Assembly: GCA_946186115.1 (NCBI GenBank)
Contig: CAMHLV010000035.1
Location: 1 to 33,238 of the forward strand
Direction of reading: 5' to 3'
Source of the DNA: an uncultured Prevotella sp.
GTDB taxonomy: Bacteria > Bacteroidota > Bacteroidia > Bacteroidales > Bacteroidaceae
DNA length: 33,238 bases
Part shown: piece after piece, positions 15,347 through 23,293 of the stretch
Position numbering within the stretch: the first letter of the stretch is position 1
Layout: each line of letters opens with the position of its first letter
Translations under genes and position numbers: made by a program
Notes under the pieces: generated by a model
Seen by the model: only the letters and a program-made list of their open reading frames with translations
Database searches by the model: none
What the model was told of the DNA's origin: nothing

Positions 15347-17005
15347 TTATTTATATAAATAACGTTTAATACTCTTCTTTGGGGTCTTGAGGAACTCATC
15401 CATGCTTATCTCGAACGATTGCAGCCTGCTATAGACGGGCAGTTGGGCATTGAGCTCCTGACGATTTTGCTCCATGACACTTTCAAGTTCCTCTTGCGAG
15501 AAGCCCATCGAGTGAACTTCGTCGATGTCGGGATGCACGAGAGCTACCAGCTTGTCGCCGCGCTGCACTATGATACTCTCGCTTACCAGTGCCATTGAGT
15601 TCAGTTTGTCTTCAATCTCTTCCGGATACACATTCTGGCCGTTGGCTCCGAGCAGCATGTTCTTCAGACGGCCACGGATGAATATATGGCCGTCGGCCGA
15701 CATTGTGGCAAGGTCGCCAGTATGATACCAGCCATCTGCATCGAGAGCCTTATTTGTGGCTTCCTCGTTCTTGTAGTAGCCCAACATTACGTTTGTGCCC
15801 CGGCAGACTATCTCTCCTTCTATGTTGGCAGGGTCGGCCGACAGAATTTTCACTTCCATGCGGTCAACGGCTGTGCCGCATGAGCCCGGCTGGAAGTCGT
15901 GGTAGTCGCTATATGATATCAGGGGGGCACACTCTGTAGTGCCGTAGCCTACTGTTATGGGGAAGTCGATGCTTCTTAGGAACTGCTCGATTTCCTGATT
16001 GAGCGGAGCACCGCCGACGATGATTTCGTAGGTGCGACCTCCGAAGGCTTCAAGCACTTCCTGGCAGATGCGCTCTTTCACTTTCTTTGATACTACTGGC
16101 ATCTGCAATAGTATCTTGATGGCATTGCTCTGTATCTTTGGGAATACTCGCTTTCGGATAATCTTCTCGATTATCAGAGGCACGGCGATGATGACATCCG
16201 GACAGACCTCTTTGAAAGCCTCTGCAATGATAGCCGGCGACGGCAGGCGAGTGAGGAAGTAGAGGTGGTAGCCCGAACAAAAGGGGAACAGAAATTCCAT
16301 TGCCATGCCATACATGTGTGCCATAGGCAGTATGCTCAGCAGGCGACTGAACTTTGGCATGTGATTGCCCAACTTGTCCTGGCAGAAGGCTACGTTGCCC
16401 CATAGTGCACGATATGGCAGCATGACACCCTTGGAGAATCCCGTGGTTCCGCTGGTGTAGTTGATTAGAGCCATTTCCTCTGGCTGGTCAACATGCCAGT
16501 GAACGTCCTCACGGCGGAAAGCGTTAGGATATCTGCGTCCGAACAACTCGTTGAGATGCTCGCGGGCATCAGTTAGTTTGTCGTTGCGTGATACATGCAG
16601 AGAGAAATCAGGAAGGTTGAAGATGCCTTCCAAGTCGGGCATTTCCTTTTCATCTATGATATTAACCACATAGTCGCCTACAAATAGCAGACGACTTTCT
16701 GAGTGGTTGACGATGTTATGTATTTGCTCTCCGTTGAATTCGTGGAGTATCGGGACTATGACAGCTCCGTAAGTCAGTGTGGCTAAGAAGGCCACCGCCC
16801 AGTGCGCTGAGTTACGGCCACATACAGCAATACGGTCACCCTTCTGAATGCCTGCCGCCTCCATCATAATATGAAGTTTCTCTATTTTGCGGGCAACGTC
16901 GTGATATTGCAGCGTTGCCCCTTTATAGTCTGTCAGGGCATCAAGCAACCAGTTGTCCTTAATAGATTTCTCAATGCATGAGTTGAAACTTGGTATGTCG
17001 TTCAT
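15347..17005 (-). CDS. AMP-binding acyl-CoA synthetase-like protein, first of a tandem pair
   Basis: A 552-aa paralogue of the downstream gene, near-identical over long stretches such as DALTDYKGATLQYHDVARK. It has the same motifs: NYTSGTTGFSKG, VGYGTTECAPLI, YHTGDLATMSADGHIFIRGR, KNMLLGANGQNVYPEEIE and TPKKSIKRYLYK. Differences cluster in the acyl-pocket region and the C-terminal domain, so the two may prefer different acids. The start at 17005 places the ATG about 17 nt after the predicted transcription start. The two genes form one operon with a 7-bp gap. It overlaps an operator-like inverted repeat at its start codon. Confidence 0.88.
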   Translation of the reverse strand: MNDIPSFNSCIEKSIKDNWLLDALTDYKGATLQYHDVARKIEKLHIMMEAAGIQKGDRIAVCGRNSAHWAVAFLATLTYGAVIVPILHEFNGEQIHNIVNHSESRLLFVGDYVVNIIDEKEMPDLEGIFNLPDFSLHVSRNDKLTDAREHLNELFGRRYPNAFRREDVHWHVDQPEEMALINYTSGTTGFSKGVMLPYRALWGNVAFCQDKLGNHMPKFSRLLSILPMAHMYGMAMEFLFPFCSGYHLYFLTRLPSPAIIAEAFKEVCPDVIIAVPLIIEKIIRKRVFPKIQSNAIKILLQMPVVSKKVKERICQEVLEAFGGRTYEIIVGGAPLNQEIEQFLRSIDFPITVGYGTTECAPLISYSDYHDFQPGSCGTAVDRMEVKILSADPANIEGEIVCRGTNVMLGYYKNEEATNKALDADGWYHTGDLATMSADGHIFIRGRLKNMLLGANGQNVYPEEIEDKLNSMALVSESIIVQRGDKLVALVHPDIDEVHSMGFSQEELESVMEQNRQELNAQLPVYSRLQSFEISMDEFLKTPKKSIKRYLYK

Positions 17006-17031
17006 TGCACAATTTCGTAAATTTTGTGCAA
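17005..17031. promoter_or_regulatory. Operator-like inverted repeat over the -7 box and start codon
   Basis: TTGCACAA (17005-17012) and its exact reverse complement TTGTGCAA (17024-17031) are separated by 11 bp, giving half-sites 19 bp apart. The element runs from the edge of the -7 box to the start codon of the first acyl-CoA synthetase gene. A further TGTGCAAT occurs just upstream at about 17067. This is a plausible repressor site, but no regulator is linked to it. Confidence 0.4.
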
Positions 17032-17060
17032 AGGTAACATCTTTTCTGCACATTAGCAAA
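17029..17060 (-). promoter_or_regulatory. Promoter of the acyl-CoA synthetase pair
   Basis: The minus strand reads TTTGC (complement at 17056-17060), a 19-bp spacer and TACCTTTG (complement at 17029-17036), a perfect Bacteroidota promoter. Confidence 0.7.
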
Positions 17061-17124
17061 AAAAATGTGCAATTTTTTGTGCTATGTGGAAAAAAAGAAC
17101 AAAAGCACAGCAGAATATGCTATG

Positions 17125-17598
17125 TCAGAATTCCGTAAACGACAGTGGCATTAATTGTTTGATGCCGTCCATGACATATACTCTGTTGCGGCCGTAGAGC
17201 AATATTCTGATAGATTGGTTGAAGCGTGTCTCGGTCTCAATGAGCACTTGCCGGCATGTGCCGCAGGGACTTGCGGGTTCTTCTATCAGTTCTCCGTCTC
17301 TGCCTCGGGCTGTGATAGCAAGCATAATTACTGGCTGGTCAGGGTACTGGGCTCCGGCGGCGAAGATTGCCGACCGTTCGGCGCAGATGCCTGCCGGGAA
17401 TGCTGCATTCTCCTGATTGCAACCGATGATTTTCACACCATTCTTCAGTTGTATGGCGGCTCCAACGTGGAAGTTGGAGTGGGGGGCGTATGAGCGGCTT
17501 GTTCCTTCAATTGCAAGTTCAATAAGTTGGCGCTCCTCGTCATTTAGTTCGTCAAACTGTGCTTCCTTGATAATGGGGTTAATTTGTAAATCCTTCAT
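17125..17598 (-). CDS. cdd: Cytidine deaminase
   Basis: A 157-aa zinc enzyme converting cytidine or deoxycytidine to the uridine form in pyrimidine salvage. The zinc and catalytic motifs are clear: CAERSAIFAA (Cys ligand with the proton-shuttling Glu) and PCGTCRQVL (the two further Cys ligands). The substrate loop NFHVGAAIQLKNG also fits. Length is slightly above the homotetrameric type (about 130-140 aa). It is transcribed alone from a promoter interlocked with that of the divergent glucosaminidase gene. Confidence 0.93.
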   Translation of the reverse strand: MKDLQINPIIKEAQFDELNDEERQLIELAIEGTSRSYAPHSNFHVGAAIQLKNGVKIIGCNQENAAFPAGICAERSAIFAAGAQYPDQPVIMLAITARGRDGELIEEPASPCGTCRQVLIETETRFNQSIRILLYGRNRVYVMDGIKQLMPLSFTEF

Positions 17599-17614
17599 AA
17601 TATTTCGATTTTTG

Positions 17615-17645
17615 TTGCAAATATAATTATTTTTCTTTATTTTTG
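17615..17645 (+). promoter_or_regulatory. Promoter of the glucosaminidase gene
   Basis: TTGC (17615-17618), a 19-bp spacer and TATTTTTG (17638-17645). It occupies the same DNA as the cdd promoter in the other direction, each -33 box touching the other promoter's -7 box. Confidence 0.6.
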
Positions 17646-17648
17646 CAA
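17618..17648 (-). promoter_or_regulatory. Promoter of cdd
   Basis: The minus strand reads TTGC (complement at 17645-17648), a 19-bp spacer and TATATTTG (complement at 17618-17625). The predicted start is near 17611, about 13 nt before the ATG. Confidence 0.6.
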
Positions 17649-17667
17649 GTCAAATCGCATTTTATTT

Positions 17668-18570
17668 ATGAAAAGGACTGTTTTACCTATATTGTTGCTG
17701 CTTCTCGCGGTGTCATCTGTGTATTCTCAGGGCATGGTGTGGACTCAGCGATACCAAGACTATTTTGATACTTACAAGGATCTAGCCATTGAGCAGATGC
17801 AGAGATACAATATACCCGCCAGTATTACTCTCGCTCAGGGTGTACTGGAGTCGGCAGCTGGTCGCAGTGAACTGGCTGTAAAAGGGAAAAATCATTTTGG
17901 TATTAAGTGCAATGGATGGACAGGGCGTCGCACTTATCACGACGACGACGAGCGCGGCGAATGCTTCAGAGCATATAATAATGTAGTAGAGAGCTATGAG
18001 GACCACTCGGTATTTCTCTCCACCAGCAAGCGTTACAGCAGGTTGTTTCAGCTGAAAATCACTGACTATAAGGGATGGGCCAATGGCTTGAAGGCCTGCG
18101 GATATGCCACCAATCCTGCCTATGCCTCTAAGTTGATAGAGATTATCCAGCTATATAGGTTGTATGAATACGACAAGAGCAAGGCTTTCGACAAGTTCCA
18201 GGTACAGCAGATTGAGCATGGCGACATGCGTCATATATATGCCTTCAACAAGAATTATTACTTGTTGGCGCGTCGAGGCGATACATTCCGCAGCATTGCA
18301 GCCGATGTTGACATATCTTATCGTAAACTAGCACGCTATAATGAGCGCGACAAGAATGAACCGTTGGAGGAGGGTGAAATCGTATGGTTGAAGAAGAAAC
18401 GCCATAAAGCTCCAAAGATGTTTAAGGGAAAGCTTCATCAGGTTTGCCCTGGCGAGTCAATGTATTCCATCTCCCAGAAGTATGGTATCCGCTTGAAGTA
18501 TTTGTATAAGATGAACGACCTTCCTCCATATCATGAGATTAGAGTGGGTGAACGCCTGAGAATCAGATAA
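17668..18570 (+). CDS. Secreted glucosaminidase with two C-terminal LysM domains
   Basis: A 300-aa cell-wall hydrolase. The signal peptide (about 1-20, ending VYSQ) is followed by a mannosyl-glycoprotein endo-beta-N-acetylglucosaminidase-type domain (about 25-165). This domain contains LAQGVLESAAGRSELA with a likely catalytic Glu, NHFGIKC, and the closing YATNPAYASKLIEII. Two LysM-like repeats follow (about 195-245, YLLARRGDTFRSIAADV; and about 255-300, HQVCPGESMYSISQKYG), which bind peptidoglycan glycan strands. It probably cuts peptidoglycan during growth or daughter-cell separation. The next gene, a small lipoprotein, begins within 20 bp and is probably co-transcribed. Confidence 0.9.
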   Translation: MKRTVLPILLLLLAVSSVYSQGMVWTQRYQDYFDTYKDLAIEQMQRYNIPASITLAQGVLESAAGRSELAVKGKNHFGIKCNGWTGRRTYHDDDERGECFRAYNNVVESYEDHSVFLSTSKRYSRLFQLKITDYKGWANGLKACGYATNPAYASKLIEIIQLYRLYEYDKSKAFDKFQVQQIEHGDMRHIYAFNKNYYLLARRGDTFRSIAADVDISYRKLARYNERDKNEPLEEGEIVWLKKKRHKAPKMFKGKLHQVCPGESMYSISQKYGIRLKYLYKMNDLPPYHEIRVGERLRIR

Positions 18571-18586
18571 TTAAACTATGTGGGAT

Positions 18587-18847
18587 ATGAAACAGCTGTT
18601 GTTGGTAATTGGAGTTCTGATGCTGCTTGTTGCATGCAATATCAAGCATGACCATAGCAAGCAGATGCCGCAGGTGAGAATTGTGGCAGATACTACTCAG
18701 AAGAAAGATGTTTTGGCCGAAGAAGAAGAGTGGGCTGAAGACCCGTTGCTCGAAATACCTGATGTTCCTGAAGATATCAATGGTGACGCTACCCCTGATG
18801 AGATTCATGAGTTGGAACAAATGATGCAAGGCAAGGTCACCGAATAG
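18587..18847 (+). CDS. Small acidic lipoprotein of unknown function
   Basis: An 86-aa protein. The signal peptide MKQLLLVIGVLMLLVAC has a lipobox with the lipidated Cys at residue 17, so it should be a membrane-anchored lipoprotein. The mature part is short, acidic and probably disordered (EEEEWAEDPLLEIPDVPEDI), ending in a short helix. An ATG nine bases upstream (18578) would add MWD. I prefer 18587 because it gives a standard lysine-led signal peptide. It follows the glucosaminidase gene closely, so a helper role in cell-wall turnover is possible, but this is only context. I do not recognise the family. Confidence 0.7.
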   Translation: MKQLLLVIGVLMLLVACNIKHDHSKQMPQVRIVADTTQKKDVLAEEEEWAEDPLLEIPDVPEDINGDATPDEIHELEQMMQGKVTE

Positions 18848-18871
18848 AATAGGGGGCTCGAGCCCCCTATT
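18848..18871. terminator. 24-bp perfect palindrome between convergent genes
   Basis: A perfect 24-bp palindrome with arms AATAGGGGGCTC lies exactly between the lipoprotein stop and the stop of the minus-strand gene. It has no long T run on either side. It would form a strong hairpin in both transcripts and probably ends or protects both. Confidence 0.6.
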
Positions 18872-18873
18872 GC

Positions 18874-19314
18874 TTATTTCTTCAGCAGTTCTGCTATGAA
18901 GTCGTCAAGGTCTTTGTCGAGGCCGGCCATCAGCTCTTCGTCGATGATGACGGTATCATCGTCAACAAGATATAGTTCGGCTATCGTCTCGCGGTCGTCA
19001 TCTTCCAATACGAATGAGAACGGCTTCAATACCGACATCTGCTCTATTTGGTTCTTGTGCTTGTTGAGAACCGTGCGCAGAGTTGATGCAACATCATCAT
19101 AGAACGAGTCGTCCTTATTGTCTATCCACTGCTCTACAACACTGCGTGTTACCTCGTGCTCGTCGTCGTCAAAAACTGTCAATTCGCCAGTCTCCTGATT
19201 GACGCGCATGTGGATGTCTGTCATTAGTGTAGCTTCTTCTTGAGACGGAAACTTGTCGGACACTTTTCGTAGTACTCGTTCCACCTGTTGAATGGTCTGT
19301 TCTGTTGCTTTCAT
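18874..19314 (-). CDS. Acidic protein of unknown function
   Basis: A 146-aa soluble protein without signal peptide or membrane segment. It is strongly acidic, with runs such as FDDDEHEV, LEDDDRET and LVDDDTVIIDEE. The N-terminal half looks helical (QQVERVLRKVSDKF). The middle reads like a beta-rich segment (HMRVNQETGELTVFDDD), and the C-terminus ends in a helical LDKDLDDFIAELLKK. It has its own consensus promoter (19340-19371) and stands alone between convergent and divergent neighbours. I do not recognise a family. It resembles conserved hypothetical proteins of Bacteroidales in style, but this cannot be confirmed by reading alone. Confidence 0.75.
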   Translation of the reverse strand: MKATEQTIQQVERVLRKVSDKFPSQEEATLMTDIHMRVNQETGELTVFDDDEHEVTRSVVEQWIDNKDDSFYDDVASTLRTVLNKHKNQIEQMSVLKPFSFVLEDDDRETIAELYLVDDDTVIIDEELMAGLDKDLDDFIAELLKK

Positions 19315-19339
19315 GATTATTTTGCGTTGAATGACGATA

Positions 19340-19371
19340 CAAAAGTATGAAAAAGATGGTAAAACTGCAAA
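19340..19371 (-). promoter_or_regulatory. Promoter of the acidic unknown protein gene
   Basis: The minus strand reads TTTGC (complement at 19367-19371), a 19-bp spacer and TACTTTTG (complement at 19340-19347). The leader would be about 20 nt. Confidence 0.6.
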
Positions 19372-19432
19372 CGATTACGAGATTTTTTGAAAAATTTATT
19401 CATTACCGTATTAATATTTGATAAATTTGTCG

Positions 19433-19440
19433 TACCTTTG
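19433..19440 (+). promoter_or_regulatory. -7 box of the rseC-rnf operon
   Basis: TACCTTTG, a full match to the -7 consensus, lies 30 bp before the rseC ATG. The expected -33 position has only AT-rich sequence, so this promoter may be weak or activator-dependent. Confidence 0.5.
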
Positions 19441-19469
19441 CACATACTAAAGTCTACAAAAACAAATCA

Positions 19470-19880
19470 ATGAGCAGCAAAATAAGCCATTCAGGAGTCG
19501 TAGAGAGTGTTGACACCGGCTGTATCCGAGTGCGCATTGTACAGACTTCGGCATGTGCGTCATGTAAGGTGGCAGGTTACTGTAATGCCGCAGAAAAGAA
19601 AGAGAAGGTGGTCGATGTCCATGATGTCGATGCATCATCCTATTCCGTAGGACAGGCAGTGACGGTATCTACCTCAGGTCGTGCTGCAGCTCGTGCCCTG
19701 CTGTGGGGCTTTGGCATGCCGTTCATAGTGCTGGTTACCGTAGTCGTTGTAGTACTGATGCTTACTGGCGACGAGGGTGTTGCCGCTTTGAGCGGCTTGG
19801 CAGCCTTGGTTCCTTATTACTTCCTGCTCTACCTGATGAGAAACAGGATGAGCCGGCAGATATCATTCTATATAGAATAG
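19470..19880 (+). CDS. rseC: RseC/MucC-family membrane protein
   Basis: A 136-aa protein. The N-terminal soluble part has a cysteine set at C29, C32 and C38 (ACASCKVAGYC) typical of RseC, followed by two transmembrane helices (about 75-95 and 100-118). In enterobacteria RseC is tied to the sigma-E pathway and to the SoxR-reducing system together with Rnf proteins. In Bacteroidota it usually heads the rnf operon, as here. It probably supports assembly or redox state of the Rnf complex (inference). It ends 51 bp before rnfB. Confidence 0.87.
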   Translation: MSSKISHSGVVESVDTGCIRVRIVQTSACASCKVAGYCNAAEKKEKVVDVHDVDASSYSVGQAVTVSTSGRAAARALLWGFGMPFIVLVTVVVVVLMLTGDEGVAALSGLAALVPYYFLLYLMRNRMSRQISFYIE

Positions 19881-19931
19881 GTGAAAGACATTAGAATAAT
19901 AATAAACTAAAACAAATATTTTTAAGTACTT

Positions 19932-20849
19932 ATGAATTTCATTTTGATTGCAGTTTTAGTACTGGGAGCTATCGGACTGATAGCTGCTCTGGTGCTGTAT
20001 GTCTGCTCCAAGAAATTTGCAGTCTTCGAAGACCCGCGTATTGCACAGGTTACAGAGCAGTTGCCTGGTGCTAATTGCGGCGGTTGCGGATTTGCCGGAT
20101 GTGGCGGATTGGCCGATGCTCTCGTCAATGGAGCCGATGCTGGCAGCTTGGACGGGCTGATGTGTCCCGTTGGCGGACAGGAAGTGATGGGCAAGGTTGC
20201 CGACCTCTTGGGGATGGCCATTGCCAACGGTGAACCGATGGTTGCCGTAGTTCGTTGTAATGGTACGTGCGAGCATCGCCCGAGAATTGCAGAGTATAGC
20301 GGTCTTCGCACATGTGCTGCCATGAATGCCTGTGGTGCTGGCGAGACAGCCTGCGGCTTCGGCTGCCTTGGCTGTGGCGACTGTGTTGCTGCCTGTCAGT
20401 TCGATGCCATTCACATGAATCCCGAAACCGGACTGCCTGAGGTTGACGAAGAGAAATGTGTAGCCTGCGGTGCCTGTGTCAAGGCTTGTCCGCGCCACAT
20501 CATAGAACTTCGCAAGAAGGGGCCGAAGGGTAGGAGAGTGTTCGTCTCCTGCGTCAACAAGGACAAGGGTCCCGTAGCCATGAAGGCTTGCAAGGCTGCT
20601 TGTATCGGCTGTGGCAAGTGTGTGAAGGAATGTAAGTTCGAGGCCATTACCGTCGAGAACAATGTTTCTTACATCGACTTCAACAAGTGCCGTCTTTGTA
20701 AGAAGTGTGTGGCGGTATGTCCTACCAATGCCATCCACGCTGTTAATTTCCCTGCTCCCAAACCCAAACCGGAAGCAGTTTGCGTGCCCGACAGTTCAGC
20801 TGTCTGTGAAAAAGTTGAACCCACTAAAGAAAAGGAGGAACAAGCATGA
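19932..20849 (+). CDS. rnfB: Rnf complex subunit B (iron-sulfur protein)
   Basis: A 305-aa electron-entry subunit of the ferredoxin:NAD+ oxidoreductase. It has an N-terminal membrane anchor (about 2-27), then the four-Fe-four-S domain with CGGCGFAGCGG near residue 40. Four ferredoxin-type cysteine motifs follow: CLGCGDCVAACQ, CVACGACVKACP, CIGCGKCVKECK and CRLCKKCVAVCP. The short enterobacterial RnfB has only two of these motifs, so this is the long, multi-cluster form. The C-terminus ends in a charged, proline-rich tail. It overlaps rnfC by four bases (ATGA), which suggests coupled translation. Confidence 0.93.
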   Translation: MNFILIAVLVLGAIGLIAALVLYVCSKKFAVFEDPRIAQVTEQLPGANCGGCGFAGCGGLADALVNGADAGSLDGLMCPVGGQEVMGKVADLLGMAIANGEPMVAVVRCNGTCEHRPRIAEYSGLRTCAAMNACGAGETACGFGCLGCGDCVAACQFDAIHMNPETGLPEVDEEKCVACGACVKACPRHIIELRKKGPKGRRVFVSCVNKDKGPVAMKACKAACIGCGKCVKECKFEAITVENNVSYIDFNKCRLCKKCVAVCPTNAIHAVNFPAPKPKPEAVCVPDSSAVCEKVEPTKEKEEQA

Positions 20850-22213
20850 ATATCAGAACATTCCGTATAGGCGGTATTCATCCAGAAGAGAACAAGCTGT
20901 CGAATGATGCCGTAACCCAGCCTGCTGCTTTGCCTAAGCAGGCCATATTCCCTCTTTCTCAGCATATTGGTGCTCCCGCCAAGCCTGTTGTTGCCAAGGG
21001 CGACAAGGTGAAGGTTGGTACGATGATTGCTGAGGCTGGTGGCTTTGTGTCGGCACCGATTTTCTCGTCGGTCAGCGGCACGGTATTCAAGATTGATACC
21101 GCTATTGATGCCACCGGATATCGTAAGCCAGTTATTATTATTAATGTAGAGGGTGACGAATGGGAGGAGAGCATCGACCGCTCTGATAAGCTGGAGAAGG
21201 TGAAGGATCATCCTGAGTTGACTCCCGAGGAGATCGTCAACCGTATCAAGGCCGCTGGTGTAGTAGGCATGGGTGGTGCTTGTTTCCCCACGTTCATCAA
21301 ACTGTGTCCTCCTCCAACGGCTAAGGCCGAGTGTGTCATTATCAATGCCGTTGAGTGTGAGCCTTATATCACTGCCGACTTCCGACTGATGATGGAGCAT
21401 GCCGACGAGATACTTGTCGGACTCGAACTGCTGATGAAGGGTGCCAAGGTGACCAAGGGTTACATAGGTATCGAGACCAACAAGATGCCCGCCATCGAAC
21501 TGCTGACGCGTAAGTGTGCCGAGGTGTTCGGTTCCTCAGAATACTCCGTTGAAGTAGTGCCCCTGAAGCAGCGCTATCCGCAGGGTGGTGAGAAGCAGTT
21601 GGTGGATGCTGTCATCCGCCGTCAGGTGCCCGCACCTCCTGCCATTCCCGTCAATGTGGGAGCCATTGTTCAGAATGTAGGTACTGCCTATGCTGTCTAT
21701 GAGGCAGTGATGAAGAATAAGCCTCTGTTTGAGCGTTACACTACAGTAACTGGTAAGAAACTTGCCAAACCGAGCAATTTCCTTGTCCGCATGGGTACTC
21801 CGATGAAAGACCTTATTGATGCCTGCGGCGGTATGCCTGAGGGCGACAACAAGTTGCTGGCAGGCGGTCCGATGATGGGTAAGGCACTGACATCCGTTGA
21901 GGTTCCCATCTGCAAGGGTACCAACTCTGTCACTATTATCTCTGGTGATGAGGCTGTCCGCAAGGAGCCCAATCCCTGTATCCGCTGTGCCAAGTGCGTT
22001 TCGGCATGTCCGATGGGCCTGGAGCCTTATCTGCTTGCCAAACTCTCTGCCGTTCAGAATTGGGAGCGTGCCGAGGCAGAAGATGTCGTAAGCTGCATAG
22101 AGTGTGGCTCATGTCAGTTTACGTGTCCTGCCCACCGTCCTCTGCTCGACAATATCCGTATGGGCAAGAGCACTGTTATGGGAATAATCCGCAGCCGTGC
22201 TGCAAAAAAGTAA
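20846..22213 (+). CDS. rnfC: Rnf complex subunit C
   Basis: A 455-aa subunit expected to carry the NADH/FMN site at the cytoplasmic face. The N-terminal sandwich-type domain (FRIGGIHPEENK onward) is followed by the glycine-rich nucleotide region GVVGMGGACFPTFIKL near residue 137, an SLBB-like domain, and two C-terminal cluster motifs, CIRCAKCVSACP and CIECGSCQFTCP. Length is close to the short RnfC type without the long alanine-rich tail of enterobacteria. It begins inside the end of rnfB. A 32-bp A-rich spacer separates it from rnfD. Confidence 0.94.
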   Translation: MNIRTFRIGGIHPEENKLSNDAVTQPAALPKQAIFPLSQHIGAPAKPVVAKGDKVKVGTMIAEAGGFVSAPIFSSVSGTVFKIDTAIDATGYRKPVIIINVEGDEWEESIDRSDKLEKVKDHPELTPEEIVNRIKAAGVVGMGGACFPTFIKLCPPPTAKAECVIINAVECEPYITADFRLMMEHADEILVGLELLMKGAKVTKGYIGIETNKMPAIELLTRKCAEVFGSSEYSVEVVPLKQRYPQGGEKQLVDAVIRRQVPAPPAIPVNVGAIVQNVGTAYAVYEAVMKNKPLFERYTTVTGKKLAKPSNFLVRMGTPMKDLIDACGGMPEGDNKLLAGGPMMGKALTSVEVPICKGTNSVTIISGDEAVRKEPNPCIRCAKCVSACPMGLEPYLLAKLSAVQNWERAEAEDVVSCIECGSCQFTCPAHRPLLDNIRMGKSTVMGIIRSRAAKK

Positions 22214-22245
22214 AAAGGTAAAAAAGTAAAAAGATAAACAATACA
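22214..22245 (+). repeat. A-rich tandem spacer between rnfC and rnfD
   Basis: The spacer is a short imperfect tandem of AAAAAGTA/AAAAGGTA units, followed by a few bases before the rnfD ATG. It resembles slipped low-complexity DNA. Confidence 0.5.
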
Positions 22246-23244
22246 ATGGGAAAATTAATTGTATCACTATCGCCTCATGCACACGGAACCGACACTGTGG
22301 AGCGCAACATGTATGGTGTAATCATCGCATTGCTGCCTGCCCTGCTCGTGTCATTCTATTTCTTTGGCCTCGGCTCGGTCATAGTGTGTGCTACGAGCGT
22401 TGCGGCCTGTGTACTCTTTGAGTGGGCCATCAATAAGTATATGCTCAAGAACGGGCGCACTACAGTCTGCGACGGCTCTGCCGTGCTGACAGGTCTGCTG
22501 CTCGGCTTCAACCTGCCCAGCAATCTTCCGATATGGATTATCATCATCGGTGCCCTCTTCGCTATCGGTGTGGGCAAGATGACCTTCGGAGGTCTGGGAA
22601 ATAATCTGTTTAATCCTGCCCTCGTAGGTCGTGCCGCTCTGTTGGTGGCATTCCCCGCACAGATGACAACATGGCCGAAGATAGGACAACTCACCAGTTA
22701 TCTCGATGCCGAAACGGGAGCCACCCCGCTGGCTATCATGAAGCAGGCCATCAAGGATGGTGATGCCAGCATTCTCGACCAGCTGCCATCATCGCTTGAC
22801 CTCTTCCTGGGTAACCATCCCGATGGTGCCGGTGCTATGGGTGAGATATGTGCTCTCGCTCTACTGTTGGGCTTGGCCTACATGCTGTGGAAGAAGATTA
22901 TCACTTGGCACATCCCCGTAAGCATTATCGGCACGGTGTTTGTTATCGCAGGCATTATGCATCTTGCCAATCCTGCCTATGCCGACCCCATCAGCGTCAT
23001 CCTCTCTGGTGGCTTGATGCTCGGAGCTATCTTTATGGCTACCGACTACGTCACCTCACCAATGACAGCCAAGGGCCAGCTTATCTATGGCGTAGCTATT
23101 GGTTTCCTTACGGTTGTCATTCGCAACTGGGGTGCCTATCCCGAGGGTATGTCATTCGCCATCCTCATCATGAACGCCTTCACTCCTCTTATTAATAATT
23201 ATGTTAAACCCAAGCGCTTCGGTGAAGTGCCGGCTTCTAAATAA
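22246..23244 (+). CDS. rnfD: Rnf complex subunit D
   Basis: A 332-aa membrane subunit of the NqrB/RnfD family with about nine to ten hydrophobic helices. The covalent FMN site is visible as ETGATPLAI, with Thr160 as the likely attachment residue. Other family blocks are GGLGNNLFNPALVGRA and FMATDYVTSPMTAKGQ. It helps form the ion-translocating core. The 49-bp gap to rnfG is filled by an AATTGAAGA-type tandem repeat. Confidence 0.94.
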   Translation: MGKLIVSLSPHAHGTDTVERNMYGVIIALLPALLVSFYFFGLGSVIVCATSVAACVLFEWAINKYMLKNGRTTVCDGSAVLTGLLLGFNLPSNLPIWIIIIGALFAIGVGKMTFGGLGNNLFNPALVGRAALLVAFPAQMTTWPKIGQLTSYLDAETGATPLAIMKQAIKDGDASILDQLPSSLDLFLGNHPDGAGAMGEICALALLLGLAYMLWKKIITWHIPVSIIGTVFVIAGIMHLANPAYADPISVILSGGLMLGAIFMATDYVTSPMTAKGQLIYGVAIGFLTVVIRNWGAYPEGMSFAILIMNAFTPLINNYVKPKRFGEVPASK

Positions 23245-23293
23245 TTATAAGATTGAAAATTGAAGAATTGAAAGATTGAAAAATTGAAGAATT
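23245..23293 (+). repeat. GAAAATTGAAGA-type tandem repeat between rnfD and rnfG
   Basis: Imperfect tandem units of ATTGAAAR/ATTGAAGA fill the gap. The same unit occurs between rnfE and rnfA, and a shorter form follows korB (5341-5360). Confidence 0.6.
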
